DNA of 64,000 nt from Cecembia calidifontis (GCF_004216715.1 NZ_SGXG01000001.1:1426001-1490000); one strand, 5' to 3'. Positions 1 to 8,529 are shown, counted from the stretch's first letter. Program-made: numbers and translations. The notes: generated by a model not told the origin, from the sequence alone.

Positions 1-5
1 GTTTT

Positions 6-470
6 TTAATTACGTATACCTTCAGCAAAGAAGTTCTTCACCCAAAATGTACGGGCAATGGGATTTACCTGGTTAAGGATCTCATAAATGTTTTTTGGGA
101 AAAAAGGACCAATACTAACTTGAATATGTCCCTGATAATCCTTGCAGATTTCCAGGTCGAATTTTCGGTACTTCAGCAAAAGCTCCTTGGGAAAGAATAT
201 TTTTTGTGAAGTCAAGGAAGCGGGCTTTTCCTTGAAGCCAAAACGCTTTTTGGAAGAAACATAGGCATGCTGACAAAACTTCTCCTGAAAATTTTTGTCC
301 CCTATCAGGAGTTTGGACTGTTGGAGCAGCTGCGGGTTAAAAATATGTTTCAAAACCAGGTTGCCTTTGGTGAGTTGGTATGCTACTTCTTTATCCTTCG
401 AGCAGTCCAGTTTGAGGTTATTTTTTATGGACAGAAACTTCCATAGGTTATTGATTCTTTCTAGTTCCAT
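6..470 (-). CDS. conserved hypothetical protein
   Basis: I do not recognise this 154-residue family. The protein is rich in lysine and aromatic residues, has no signal peptide or membrane helix, and looks soluble and cytoplasmic. It begins four bases after the stop codon of the membrane-anchored gene at 475-1071, so the two are very probably cotranscribed and may act together. The ATG at 470 is the first in the frame after that upstream stop, and the stop codon lies just inside the window, so the gene is complete. The open frame and tight spacing support a real gene. No function can be assigned. Confidence 0.55.
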   Translation of the reverse strand: MELERINNLWKFLSIKNNLKLDCSKDKEVAYQLTKGNLVLKHIFNPQLLQQSKLLIGDKNFQEKFCQHAYVSSKKRFGFKEKPASLTSQKIFFPKELLLKYRKFDLEICKDYQGHIQVSIGPFFPKNIYEILNQVNPIARTFWVKNFFAEGIRN

Positions 471-474
471 CGGG

Positions 475-1071
475 CTATTTGGGTTTATTGGTCAAACGGT
501 AATAGTCCTTGATGGTTGTTTTCAAAGCCTCCCTTTGTTTGGGATCTGTAAGGATTTCATGACGCTTACCGTTTTCTGGTTCCATTTCTAACTGGAAGCT
601 TTCTTCCAGTAGGGGAGATAATTTACTGACAAAATCATAGTGTTCCAAAGTGCCGCCTCCATAAAAAATAAACTCCCCGGTTTCTGTATTGGAAATATTT
701 TTCCAGATCAATTTGAAGGGAAGGTTTTGAGGGATTGGTTCCACGAAGATATAAGCTTCGTCTTTGATACGGTTGATCAAAATGGAAAGGTTAAGATTGG
801 GCATTTCTTCATCTTTGATCCTTTTTCCATAACGGTAGATATTGATTTTGGCATCATTCCTTTCTTCCAGCTCATAGTAGGCTGCTCGGACATTTTTGAA
901 AAAAATTCTATCTGCATCCGTGATCCGAAATAAGGAATTGGCATCCCCGGAATTGTCGGCCCGCTTTTCATTAAAAAAAGAGAGTAAAAAAACGAAAAGC
1001 AGAGAGCCTATTCCAAAGATTTTCAAGATCTTGATCATTTCAGGGGAAAGACTGTCTTTGGATGGTGACAT
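475..1071 (-). CDS. hypothetical protein with one N-terminal membrane helix
   Basis: This 198-residue protein has one hydrophobic segment at about residues 13-31 (KILKIFGIGSLLFVFLLSFF), followed by a mixed-charge domain of about 165 residues. It is likely a single-pass inner-membrane protein with its bulk in the periplasm. I recognise no domain. It is the first gene of a probable two-gene unit with 6-470, with a four-base gap. Upstream lie 500 bases without a gene, so its promoter is probably there, though I found no clear consensus. The family is unknown to me. Confidence 0.55.
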   Translation of the reverse strand: MSPSKDSLSPEMIKILKIFGIGSLLFVFLLSFFNEKRADNSGDANSLFRITDADRIFFKNVRAAYYELEERNDAKINIYRYGKRIKDEEMPNLNLSILINRIKDEAYIFVEPIPQNLPFKLIWKNISNTETGEFIFYGGGTLEHYDFVSKLSPLLEESFQLEMEPENGKRHEILTDPKQREALKTTIKDYYRLTNKPK

Positions 1072-1574
1072 GGAAAGCTTTTTTCCCTTTAACAGGATTC
1101 CAGTAAGATTGGTTTGGGAGAAAAGAAGGGGATTTTGAGAATTCTCAACCCATCATTAAGGAGATAAAGTAGTTTTACTCATTCTTCATTCCTCACTCTC
1201 CATGCCAAATTACGCTTTGTCGCGTCTTGAATTAACTTGACACTTATTTTATTTTCTTCTTTTGAGTTCGACTCCCTTGGAGTCGGGATTCCCGAATATC
1301 AAAACTACTTCTCAACCCCGGGTTGCACCCGGGGCAAATATCCTTAATGGATTTAACCCCTATCGGGGTTATTTTGCCTTCTTTTTAAACTATTACTTCA
1401 TGAACCCCTAAATACCTGCTATCATTTCCGAATTCGGCCTTATCACATCCAAAATCACTTGGTACTTCTTACATGGACATGGTACTCCCCTCTTGATTCT
1501 TATTTGTGTTGTATAGCCTCCTGTTTTTCATTTCGACATCAGCCCTCCGAAATCCCCCTTTTTTATCATTTTCC
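1072..1574. other. intergenic region carrying a dispersed palindromic repeat
   Basis: These 503 bases hold no plausible gene. The middle is a palindromic repeat (annotated separately) whose inverted copy lies near 42.8 kb. The rest is AT-rich with short pyrimidine runs. I see no RNA gene. Confidence 0.6.
1267..1375 (+). repeat. dispersed palindromic element, copy A
   Basis: About 110 bases contain a series of short perfect hairpins: CGACTCC/GGAGTCG (1269-1285), CCCCGGG/CCCGGGG (1316-1334), ATCC/GGAT (around 1342-1352) and AACCCC/GGGGTT (1355-1370). The same string of hairpins, in the same order, occurs in reverse orientation at 42726-42835 with a few differences. Those differences leave the stems paired. 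This looks like a REP/MITE-type non-coding mobile or structural element. I infer this from the two copies and know no named family for it. Confidence 0.8.
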
Positions 1575-2333
1575 TCAATGCACATAAGACCCTGCATTGA
1601 TATCAATGGTGCAACCCGTTGCGTGATCAGCCAAACCGGAGCAAAGTAAAGTTACCATAGGAGCGATGTCCTTGGGTTCAGTGAGTTCGTTGAGAGCAAT
1701 GTCATTCAGGGCATATTCTTCTCCATATTGATCCATAAAATCCTGCGCCATATCTGTACGGGTAAAACCCGGAGCAATGATAAACGCTTTGATTCCTTCT
1801 TTGCCATAATATCTTGCGATAGAGCGGGTGTAACTCACAATGGCTGCTTTGGAGGCCGCATAAGCCAAATAATCAGTAGTATCACCTCGGAAAGCTGCTC
1901 TGGAAGAAATGTTTACCAGTCTGCCATTTTTGTTGGTCCTTGCATGCTCGATAAATTCCTTACAGATAATCGCCATGGCATTGATATTGATATCCATGGT
2001 TTTGAGCCAGGCGGCTGCCCATTCTTCTGTCGGGGCATTGTCGGGAATGGAAATGGCAATTCCGGCATTATTAACAACCGCATCAATTTTTCCATGTGTT
2101 TTGATGAGTTCAGGTATCCAGCCTTTGACCTGTTCCAGGTCTGAGAGGTCACATGGGGCCAAATGAGCAGGGTTTTTCAGGGACTGCTGCAATGCTTTGG
2201 CAGCTTCCAGGTTGCTGTTGAAATGCAACAGCACTTCCGCACCGGAAGCGGAGAGTTGTTCGGCAATTCCTTTGCCAATGCCTCTTGAGGCACCGGTCAC
2301 TAAAATTCTTTGCTGGGTAAGGTCGATTTTCAT
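1575..2333 (-). CDS. short-chain dehydrogenase/reductase (FabG-like)
   Basis: This is a 252-residue classical SDR, the usual length. The Rossmann nucleotide-binding motif TGASRGIG is at residues 13-20, the NNAG motif at 88-91, catalytic serine in the NISS stretch near 143-144, and YAASK gives Tyr158 and Lys162. It is a soluble NAD(P)-dependent oxidoreductase of the 3-oxoacyl-ACP reductase type. The substrate cannot be told from the sequence. Its ATG overlaps the stop of the RES-domain gene in an ATGA arrangement (2330-2333), which indicates translational coupling within the antitoxin-toxin-SDR unit. The housekeeping FabG normally sits with fatty-acid genes, so this is more likely an accessory SDR. 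Confidence 0.9.
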   Translation of the reverse strand: MKIDLTQQRILVTGASRGIGKGIAEQLSASGAEVLLHFNSNLEAAKALQQSLKNPAHLAPCDLSDLEQVKGWIPELIKTHGKIDAVVNNAGIAISIPDNAPTEEWAAAWLKTMDININAMAIICKEFIEHARTNKNGRLVNISSRAAFRGDTTDYLAYAASKAAIVSYTRSIARYYGKEGIKAFIIAPGFTRTDMAQDFMDQYGEEYALNDIALNELTEPKDIAPMVTLLCSGLADHATGCTIDINAGSYVH

Positions 2334-2791
2334 AATGGGTTAATGGAAAATGATACGTTTGTCTCTTGGATAAACTTTATTTTATTGCTGAAATCGGGAT
2401 GAAGTGGATTGACCAGCAAATTATGCTCTTGGGGATAATTTATCAATGGGATGCGGCAGGAAGGGACTTTCAGGGCAACATGCTCTTGTTGTTTGGTCCA
2501 AAAAGCACCTATGGTTTGGGTAATTTTGGGATGGGGTCTTAGGCTCCAATCCAGAGGCAAGTCCTCTACTCCCAAAAAGGGGGGATCTTCGGCTAATTCA
2601 AATTCAACGAGAGACCAAGCAGTCAGAGAAACTACCGGTCCTTTGATGCTCAACAATTCAAGAAAATTCAGGGCGCTGTGGCTGCAGGCATAAATGACAG
2701 GAATCCCAAAAGGGTTCCACCTCCCTGATCCAGGACCGTAACCCAAAGGCAATCTGCCTGGTATTTTTTCTATCAGTCTGAAGTATTTCAA
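2330..2791 (-). CDS. RES-domain toxin of a RES/Xre toxin-antitoxin pair
   Basis: This 153-residue protein matches the RES family, named for conserved Arg, Glu and Ser. Here they are Arg24 in GRWNPFG, Glu45 in NFLELL and Ser111 in VPSCRIP, and the C-terminal NPLHPDF signature (residues 128-134) is present. Known RES toxins act on NAD+ (hydrolysis or phosphorolysis) and stop growth when not bound by their antitoxin. That is family knowledge and not shown here. The Xre/MbcA-type antitoxin gene lies nine bases upstream, the standard order. The stop codon overlaps the start of the SDR gene. All three signature residues are present, so the toxin looks intact. Confidence 0.88.
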   Translation of the reverse strand: MKYFRLIEKIPGRLPLGYGPGSGRWNPFGIPVIYACSHSALNFLELLSIKGPVVSLTAWSLVEFELAEDPPFLGVEDLPLDWSLRPHPKITQTIGAFWTKQQEHVALKVPSCRIPLINYPQEHNLLVNPLHPDFSNKIKFIQETNVSFSINPL

Positions 2792-2800
2792 AGCGATGGT

Positions 2801-3280
2801 TTAAAGTATATTGCCCCAGGATAGGGCCTCCAAAGCCTCCTCTATGCGCTCCACCCCATAGGGATTGCGCATCAGATCTATGGGCCTTTGGTTACCCAAA
2901 GATTCATTGGTAGTATGCAACCAATCCTGAAAGAGGGCCTCTGTCCCAAAAATTCTAATTCCTTTGGCGATGATTTTGTCCATGTCTTTGATGGTTTTGG
3001 TCAATAACCTGCTCAGCCGCCTGTCTTCCTTTTTCCATCGTACCAAGGTGCTGGGATCTATTTCTAAAACCTCTGCCACCTCTGCCTGGCTGAACTGCAG
3101 GTAGTCAAACATTTCTTTGGTCTCCGAAAGATGGAACTGCTCTTCCATCAGCAGGGGCTCCTCTACTTTGGATACCTTGGGAGAAAAGAAATACTGCTCC
3201 TCCAGTGGAGAGAAGAAGCCACTAATTGGCTTTTCGGAGGTGTAATGGGAGGGGAGTTTGTATTGCTTTGCCATATCCAA
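2801..3280 (-). CDS. Xre/MbcA/ParS-type antitoxin with toxin-binding domain
   Basis: This 159-residue protein is the usual partner of RES toxins. It has an N-terminal extension, then an Xre-like DNA-binding helix-turn-helix around residues 60-85 (FSQAEVAEVLEIDPSTLVRW), then the DUF2384-type toxin-binding segment. The latter has the recognisable FGTEALFQDWLHTTNESLG and a GVERIEEALEAL end. It should neutralise the RES protein and repress its own promoter. That promoter should lie in the 35-base gap before the GNAT gene, or further upstream if cotranscribed. Order and nine-base spacing to the toxin are as expected for a type II module. Confidence 0.87.
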   Translation of the reverse strand: MDMAKQYKLPSHYTSEKPISGFFSPLEEQYFFSPKVSKVEEPLLMEEQFHLSETKEMFDYLQFSQAEVAEVLEIDPSTLVRWKKEDRRLSRLLTKTIKDMDKIIAKGIRIFGTEALFQDWLHTTNESLGNQRPIDLMRNPYGVERIEEALEALSWGNIL

Positions 3281-3315
3281 ACTTACTTACTTTTTGATTT
3301 ATTTGCAAAATTTAA

Positions 3316-3798
3316 TTATTGCGTTTGCAATATTTCTCTGATTTGATTCTGCTGCAGGTTACAGTTGATCCATTCTCCATCAAGGTCTGCGCCGTATTTT
3401 TTATAGAAGTTGATTGCAGGGGTATTCCAGTCCAATACCTGCCAGGTCATTCCCGAGCAATTGTCTTCCAGTGTTTTTAACAAAGTGCGGTCAAAGAGTA
3501 GTTTGCCTGCACCATTTCCTCTTTCGGACTCCGTCACGATCAAGTCTTCTAAGTACAGCCTTTTTCCTTTCCAGGTACTGTATCGATAATAGTAAATGGA
3601 TGTTCCAATGATTTCCTGAGTAGCATTTTTGACAGCCACGAAAAAGCCGAAAATGGGATTTGGGCCGAATCCGTCCTTTTCCATCATTTCTACCGTATTG
3701 ATGACTTCATCGGGTGCTTTTTCATAGACCGCAAGCTCCCGGATCAATTCCAAAACCCGGGGCAGGTCTTCTTTTTTACCTTCTCTTATAGTGTACAT
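3316..3798 (-). CDS. GNAT family N-acetyltransferase (SSAT-like)
   Basis: This 160-residue protein has the GNAT fold. The N-terminal IREGKKEDLPRVLELIRELA strand-helix, the acetyl-CoA-binding RGNGAGKLL loop after LYLEDLIVTESE, and the C-terminal WNTPAINFYKKYGA motif are typical of the diamine/thialysine N-acetyltransferase (SSAT) subgroup. It probably acetylates a small amine with acetyl-CoA in the cytoplasm, but the substrate is not established. It lies 35 bases upstream of the antitoxin gene on the same strand and might be cotranscribed with it. It is divergent from the pantothenate kinase gene. Confidence 0.85.
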   Translation of the reverse strand: MYTIREGKKEDLPRVLELIRELAVYEKAPDEVINTVEMMEKDGFGPNPIFGFFVAVKNATQEIIGTSIYYYRYSTWKGKRLYLEDLIVTESERGNGAGKLLFDRTLLKTLEDNCSGMTWQVLDWNTPAINFYKKYGADLDGEWINCNLQQNQIREILQTQ

Positions 3799-3894
3799 GG
3801 AGGAAAGTTATCAAAAAACAGAAAAGCAAAAAATCAATTTATATATTTGACACCATCCTCGGATTTTATCGGTCAATTAACAAAATCTGCATAT

Positions 3895-4692
3895 ATGTTC
3901 TTAGCTATTGATGCCGGCAATTCCAATATTGTTTTCGGTTTTTATGATGAAAGCTTGCAAAAGTGGACACATGAATTCCGGGTCAATACCCACAAGGATT
4001 TGTCCGTATTGAAACTGGAAAGAGAACTGCATTTATTTTTCCTGGAAAATGGGATCAAGAATGACCGTATTACCAAAGTGGGGATTTCTTCGGTGGTGCC
4101 GGAGATCAATTCGGTCTTGCAGCAATTTTGCAGGGAGTATCTTGAAAAGTCCTGCTACCTGATCAGCGGTAAAAGTTATGCCAGACTCAAAGTCAAAACT
4201 TCCCGGCCCAATGAAATCGGTTCAGACCTGATGTGCAATGTGGCTGCTGCTTATGAAAGATTTCAAAGTACCTGCATCATTGTAGACTTTGGTACGGCAC
4301 TCACCTTTACCGTGGTGGGAGAGGATGGAAAAATCTTGGGGGTAAATATTGTTCCCGGGTTGAAAACGGCTATTAAAGCGCTGTTTTCCAATACTTCCAA
4401 GCTACCAGAGGTAGAGCTTAAGATGCCAAAATCAGCTTTGGGGAAAAATACCACCCATTCCATACAGGCTGGTATTCTCTTCGGATATACAGGATTGGTC
4501 AAAGGGATGCTGGAAACCATCCAAAAGGAATTAGGCCATCAATGTAGGATTATTGCCACTGGCGGTTTGTCATCTATATTGACTACCCTTGAAGATGCAT
4601 TTGAGGTAGTGGACAGAAACCTGACTTTGGAAGGAATCAGGATCATTACATTGGCGAATAGCCCGTCAGTACCTGAGGATCTGGACATATAG
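3895..4692 (+). CDS. coaX: type III pantothenate kinase
   Basis: It phosphorylates pantothenate with ATP, the first step of coenzyme A synthesis, in the cytoplasm. The 265-residue protein begins with the ASKHA phosphate-1 motif IDAGNSNIVFG. It carries RPNEIGSDL with the catalytic-site Asp, the IIVDFGTALTF phosphate-2 motif and IATGGLSS near the C-terminus. An upstream TTG at 3847 would add 16 residues, but homologues begin right before the phosphate-1 loop, so I chose the ATG at 3895. The 3' end overlaps the convergent M23 peptidase gene by 47 bases. Confidence 0.95.
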   Translation: MFLAIDAGNSNIVFGFYDESLQKWTHEFRVNTHKDLSVLKLERELHLFFLENGIKNDRITKVGISSVVPEINSVLQQFCREYLEKSCYLISGKSYARLKVKTSRPNEIGSDLMCNVAAAYERFQSTCIIVDFGTALTFTVVGEDGKILGVNIVPGLKTAIKALFSNTSKLPEVELKMPKSALGKNTTHSIQAGILFGYTGLVKGMLETIQKELGHQCRIIATGGLSSILTTLEDAFEVVDRNLTLEGIRIITLANSPSVPEDLDI

Positions 4693-5332
4693 CCCTGTAT
4701 TTTTCTATTTCCCTTTGGGAACAAACACCAGGGAAGTCCCCCCAATTGCCCATCATGTCCCACATCAGTTGGAAATGTAGGTGTGGTGGCCAATCCCCAT
4801 TTTCAGGATATGGGCCTACATGGCAAAAGGCCTTTCCTGCCGGTATGGTCATGCCCACATCCAAACCTTTCAAATCCTTCCTGGCAAGATGCCCGTAAAG
4901 ACTGTAAATTTTTTTTCCTTTTAATTCATGTTCCAAAATGATCGTAGGACCGTAATCCCCAAAACCCGCATTGTTCTGAAAAGAAAAAACCTTGCCGCTC
5001 AGCGGGGCAAATACAGGATGGCCAGCCTCTGTCCAAATATCGATTCCCAAATGAATATTTCTAAAATCCGATTGGTCAGTCACGAAAACTTCTGAGCGGG
5101 CATAGATGGCCCTATGTTCCAAATAGCCCCCAATCCCATATTTCTTGCCCGCAGCGCGAAGTTTGTCAAAGACAAAATGATCAAAACTTTTGGTATCCGA
5201 AAAATCACAGGTCATCAGTCCTGTGTTGGCAGGGCTGAAATCCATCTCCATAGTATTTTCAGGATTCAGGGCTTCACCCATGATGGGAAAGGTTTTTTCA
5301 CTTAGGAGCAGTTCTTGCAAGCTGTTTTTCAT
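4646..5332 (-). CDS. M23 family metallopeptidase
   Basis: This is a 228-residue LytM/M23-type zinc peptidase. The metal-binding HLGID (His94, Asp98) and HLHF (His184, His186) motifs are both intact, as is the YGHL motif (His148). Such enzymes cleave peptidoglycan cross-links. I see no signal peptide from the ATG at 5332. An upstream in-frame ATG at 5428 adds 32 residues that do not look like a signal either and would overlap the divergent dehydratase gene. Export is therefore unclear. It is convergent and overlapping (47 bases) with coaX, and divergent from the dehydratase gene 55 bases away. Confidence 0.85.
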   Translation of the reverse strand: MKNSLQELLLSEKTFPIMGEALNPENTMEMDFSPANTGLMTCDFSDTKSFDHFVFDKLRAAGKKYGIGGYLEHRAIYARSEVFVTDQSDFRNIHLGIDIWTEAGHPVFAPLSGKVFSFQNNAGFGDYGPTIILEHELKGKKIYSLYGHLARKDLKGLDVGMTIPAGKAFCHVGPYPENGDWPPHLHFQLMWDMMGNWGDFPGVCSQREIEKYRAICPDPQVLTGYSPM

Positions 5333-5387
5333 AAACCGCAAGATAAAAATTTTGACAGTACCAAAGCCTTGCCTTATATTTATTTCC

Positions 5388-6344
5388 ATGACTGAAACGA
5401 TGAAATTTCCATCTCTTGACGATATCAAGGCTGCCCACCAAAGGATACAGCCTTTTATTCACCGGACCCCCATCATGAACTCAGAGGCCATCAATCAGAT
5501 TGCCGGTTGTGAGATTTATTTCAAATGCGAAAACTTCCAAAAAGTTGGTGCCTTTAAAGCACGGGGGGCCGCCAATGCAGTGGTCAAATTGACAGATAAA
5601 CAAAAGAAAAACGGAGTTGCTACCCATTCCAGTGGCAATCATGCCGCTGCTTTGGCCAGGGCAGCGACGGTAGCCGGAATCAAATCCTATATTGTGATGC
5701 CTTCCAATGCACCTGAAATCAAGAAAAAAGCGGTGAAAGGTTATGGAGGAGAAATTATCGAATGCGAGCCAAACCTTCAGGCAAGAGAAACCACCTTGCA
5801 GGAGGTTGTCGACAGGACTGGAGCTACTTTTATACCACCTTATGATTACATGGATGTCATCGAAGGACAGGCAACCTGTGCCCTGGAAATGTGGGAAGAA
5901 GGGATTGCATTTGATACCATCATGGCACCGGTAGGAGGGGGAGGTTTACTTGGAGGAACTGCCCTGACCACTAAATACATTTCCCCACAAACCCAAGTTA
6001 TAGCCGGAGAACCTGCCGGTGCAGATGATGCTTACCGCTCTTTTCATGCCAAACAATTGATCCCTATGGTTGGTCCCAAAACCATTGCGGATGGTCTATT
6101 GACTTCCTTGGGAAATATCAATTTTGCCATCATCATGGATTATGTAGATGATATCTTGACGGTTACTGATGAGGAAATCATTGATGCCATGCGTCTGATT
6201 TATGAGCGGATGAAAATAGTCATTGAACCCTCCTGTGCAGTGCCTTTGGCGGCATTACTGAAACATAAGGAGCGTTTCAAGGGTCAGAAGGTGGGCATTA
6301 TTCTTTCCGGAGGAAATGTGGATCTGGGGAAATTACCTTTTTAA
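5388..6344 (+). CDS. threonine ammonia-lyase / serine racemase-type PLP enzyme
   Basis: This 318-residue fold-type II PLP enzyme has the catalytic-type domain only, with no C-terminal ACT regulatory domain. The PLP lysine is Lys57 in KVGAFKARGA, the substrate loop is SSGNHAAALA, and the phosphate-binding glycine loop is PVGGGGLLGG. The length and lack of ACT domain fit catabolic threonine dehydratase (TdcB) or serine/aspartate racemase and do not fit biosynthetic IlvA. These cannot be separated by eye. The ATG at 5388 gives the usual N-terminus; another ATG is at 5400. It is convergent with the S-adenosylmethionine synthetase gene, overlapping by four bases. Confidence 0.85.
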   Translation: MTETMKFPSLDDIKAAHQRIQPFIHRTPIMNSEAINQIAGCEIYFKCENFQKVGAFKARGAANAVVKLTDKQKKNGVATHSSGNHAAALARAATVAGIKSYIVMPSNAPEIKKKAVKGYGGEIIECEPNLQARETTLQEVVDRTGATFIPPYDYMDVIEGQATCALEMWEEGIAFDTIMAPVGGGGLLGGTALTTKYISPQTQVIAGEPAGADDAYRSFHAKQLIPMVGPKTIADGLLTSLGNINFAIIMDYVDDILTVTDEEIIDAMRLIYERMKIVIEPSCAVPLAALLKHKERFKGQKVGIILSGGNVDLGKLPF

Positions 6345-7513
6345 TCTGGAAGGATGATTTTATTCCAATTTAGTGGCATCTCCTGAAGTTTTGCTCTGGC
6401 AAAAGAGCGGATTTCATCGCTTGATGCCCCAGCATTTTTTGTCCGGACTTCCAAAAGGATAGGTTCAGTGATGGGTTTTCCGATCTGAGATACTATAAAG
6501 ACCTCAGCTTCTTCCGCAAAGCCCAGGTTACAGATTTCCTTGCTCAGTTCCCTGGCCCAGAGATTATAAATTTTGCCAACATGGGATACGGGATTTTTTC
6601 CTGCAATTGCTTCCAGGCTCATAGGCCTGTAGGGAGTGATCAATCCATTTGCCCTATTTCCCCGTCCTACCTGACCATCGTCTCCGTTTTCAGCGCTGCA
6701 TCCGGTAACAGTGAGATAAATGCTTTCCTTGTCGTAATCATCAGCGGTATTGATGAAAATGCGCGAGGGTTCCAAATCCATGTGTGCTGCGACAAAAGCC
6801 TTTATTTCTTCTACTTGTGCTATATATTCCTTCAAATTGGAAATACTGCGGTCCAAAATCGCAATGGCTAAGGTAAAATTCATATCCCTGTCCATTGATA
6901 CCCCCATGACTTTGGTGTCTTCTCCGATACAGGGAAATCTCATAAGGGTTTTTGGATGGTGGAGCAGGTGATCAATTTCGAGGACTTTCTTTTCTAGTAT
7001 AGAGAGCGGATAGTAGCCCACTCCAAAGGAAGTGTCATTGGCCAAAGGGATTTCTCCCTTGCCAAAGCGCTGGAACAATTCGATCAGATCCTGACTTCCG
7101 GTACGGATTTTTGGGATAATCCGAACATCTTTTTCTATATCAAGAATTCTAAGATTTGACTTGAGCCAATCTTTGGCAGTTGCTATGGCTAATTCATCTA
7201 CGGGAATGGACTTTCCAAATGCCTGGCTTGTAGCCCTGCCTGCAATGTAGAGTTCTATGGGGAATATTACTTTTCCTCCTCCATACGTGGGTTTAGACAG
7301 CCCGCCCACGAGGAGGGCTTTGTCCACATTATGGTGGAGGATGCTGCCAAAATGCTCAAAGTAATATCGGCACAATGCCCTGGAAACTGCCTCTGCAATC
7401 TCATCGCAGATGCTGTCCGGATGGCCTTTTCCTTTCTTTTCCACGATTTCAAAGTCTCTTTTGGAGATGCCTTGAATCTCTTGGACAAAAATATTTGTAT
7501 TGGAAAGGGCCAT
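6341..7513 (-). CDS. S-adenosylmethionine synthetase, archaeal type
   Basis: It makes S-adenosylmethionine from methionine and ATP. The 390-residue protein matches the archaeal MAT family (PF01941) and not bacterial MetK. It has VEKKGKGHPDSICDEIAEAV near the N-terminus (His31), GDDGQVGRGNRANGLI, and PYRPMSLEAIAGKNPVSHVGK. These are the nucleotide and methionine site signatures of that family. Scattered bacteria carry this type. Whether this genome also has an ordinary metK cannot be seen here. It has its own transcript region: a terminator lies just upstream (7558-7591), and it is convergent with the dehydratase gene. Confidence 0.9.
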   Translation of the reverse strand: MALSNTNIFVQEIQGISKRDFEIVEKKGKGHPDSICDEIAEAVSRALCRYYFEHFGSILHHNVDKALLVGGLSKPTYGGGKVIFPIELYIAGRATSQAFGKSIPVDELAIATAKDWLKSNLRILDIEKDVRIIPKIRTGSQDLIELFQRFGKGEIPLANDTSFGVGYYPLSILEKKVLEIDHLLHHPKTLMRFPCIGEDTKVMGVSMDRDMNFTLAIAILDRSISNLKEYIAQVEEIKAFVAAHMDLEPSRIFINTADDYDKESIYLTVTGCSAENGDDGQVGRGNRANGLITPYRPMSLEAIAGKNPVSHVGKIYNLWARELSKEICNLGFAEEAEVFIVSQIGKPITEPILLEVRTKNAGASSDEIRSFARAKLQEMPLNWNKIILPD

Positions 7514-7557
7514 ACTTAAAAATAATCATTTCTAATCTGACCGCCATTGACTTGATA

Positions 7558-7591
7558 AAAAAAATCCGCCTGATTTCAAGCGGATTTTTTT
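7558..7591 (-). terminator. intrinsic terminator of the DUF3050 gene
   Basis: A 12-bp perfect stem (AAAAAAATCCGC / GCGGATTTTTTT) with a 10-base loop lies directly after the stop codon at 7593. The A and T runs would make it work on either strand. Confidence 0.85.
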
Positions 7592-7592
7592 G

Positions 7593-8378
7593 TCAAGTCA
7601 AGACTGAATTGGCAAGGATGCTTTCATGAATCCCATCCCAAAGGACCTTTCTTGCTTCCAATGCCTCAATGGCTGCTTTTTCTGTTTCTTTCCATTTTGC
7701 ATCATCTTCTCCACATAAGTGGAGGAGCATTTTCAAGGCCAAGGGTCCATGATGGTCTTCATCTAAGTGAATATGCCTTTCAAAGTAATATTCAAGGGTG
7801 TTCAGTTGATCCGGTTTGCTTTTGATCAGGTCATTGACCAGTTGTCTGAAGAGGTCTGGAATCAGATCCTCTCTGCCCAAGGTGAAGGAAGCGGCGATTT
7901 CATGGGCTTTTCCCTTTTCCACCACCTCAAAATTTTTGTTCAAGAAGGAAATCACAGATTGTGGAAGCTCCACGAGCCCAATGGCTTCCTGAAAACTTTT
8001 TCCTGTTCCCAAATGCCCCAATAGGTTGTCTATTTTCTCAGTACTGGCACCGGCTTCTTTCATCGCCCTGAGGTAGAGTTCAAAGTGGCTGCAATAGCCT
8101 CCCTGTCCGTCTTCATCGCTTTCTTCGGCCAAGACGATGTCATTGATCAGCCGGGTTACCAGAGGCTCATCAGCAGGTCTCCAAGGCAGACTCATTCCGG
8201 TAAGTTTGAGCTGTAGGGCTTTCAATAAGGTCATAAAATCCCAAACAGCATAGACATGCTGCTCCATGAAAACCTGAAAATCCTCTAGGGTTTTCATGTC
8301 TTGGTAAATGGGATGTTGTAAAAGGGAATTGCGGTAAGGCGCTATCGCCTCCATGAGTTTTTCTATTCTTGGATTCAT
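7593..8378 (-). CDS. DUF3050 protein, heme-oxygenase-like fold
   Basis: This 261-residue protein matches DUF3050, an all-helical family usually placed in the heme oxygenase / TenA-like superfamily. It has several acidic and histidine residues in positions that could bind a di-metal centre: EESDEDGQGGYCSHFELY (about residues 84-101) and YYFERHIHLDEDHHGPLAL in the second half. No reaction is established. The protein is soluble and complete. It stands alone, with a terminator just downstream and 265 bases without a gene upstream. Confidence 0.8.
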   Translation of the reverse strand: MNPRIEKLMEAIAPYRNSLLQHPIYQDMKTLEDFQVFMEQHVYAVWDFMTLLKALQLKLTGMSLPWRPADEPLVTRLINDIVLAEESDEDGQGGYCSHFELYLRAMKEAGASTEKIDNLLGHLGTGKSFQEAIGLVELPQSVISFLNKNFEVVEKGKAHEIAASFTLGREDLIPDLFRQLVNDLIKSKPDQLNTLEYYFERHIHLDEDHHGPLALKMLLHLCGEDDAKWKETEKAAIEALEARKVLWDGIHESILANSVLT

Positions 8379-8448
8379 ATTCTATGTTGATATTAAAGGA
8401 TTAACGGACAGCTATAAGGGCTTGTTTTCCAATTTTAGGGCAAAAATA

Positions 8449-8480
8449 AGAAAGGGATTCCTGTCAAAGAATCCCTTTCT
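8449..8480. terminator. inverted repeat, likely terminator for the minus-strand OmpA-family gene
   Basis: The 12-bp arms AGAAAGGGATTC / GAATCCCTTTCT enclose an 8-base loop. On the minus strand the hairpin is followed by TTATTTTTG. It lies 160 bases beyond the stop of the 8644-10569 gene and before the DUF3050 start, so it may close that transcript. Confidence 0.5.
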
Positions 8481-8529
8481 GAAAATTGTAAATGAATGAA
8501 AATGGAAACAGTCACTTTGGAAGAAGTAA

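Noticed and set aside
3847..3894. Upstream TTG start for pantothenate kinase
   Set aside because: It would add 16 residues ahead of the phosphate-1 loop that family members lack. The ATG at 3895 gives the normal start.
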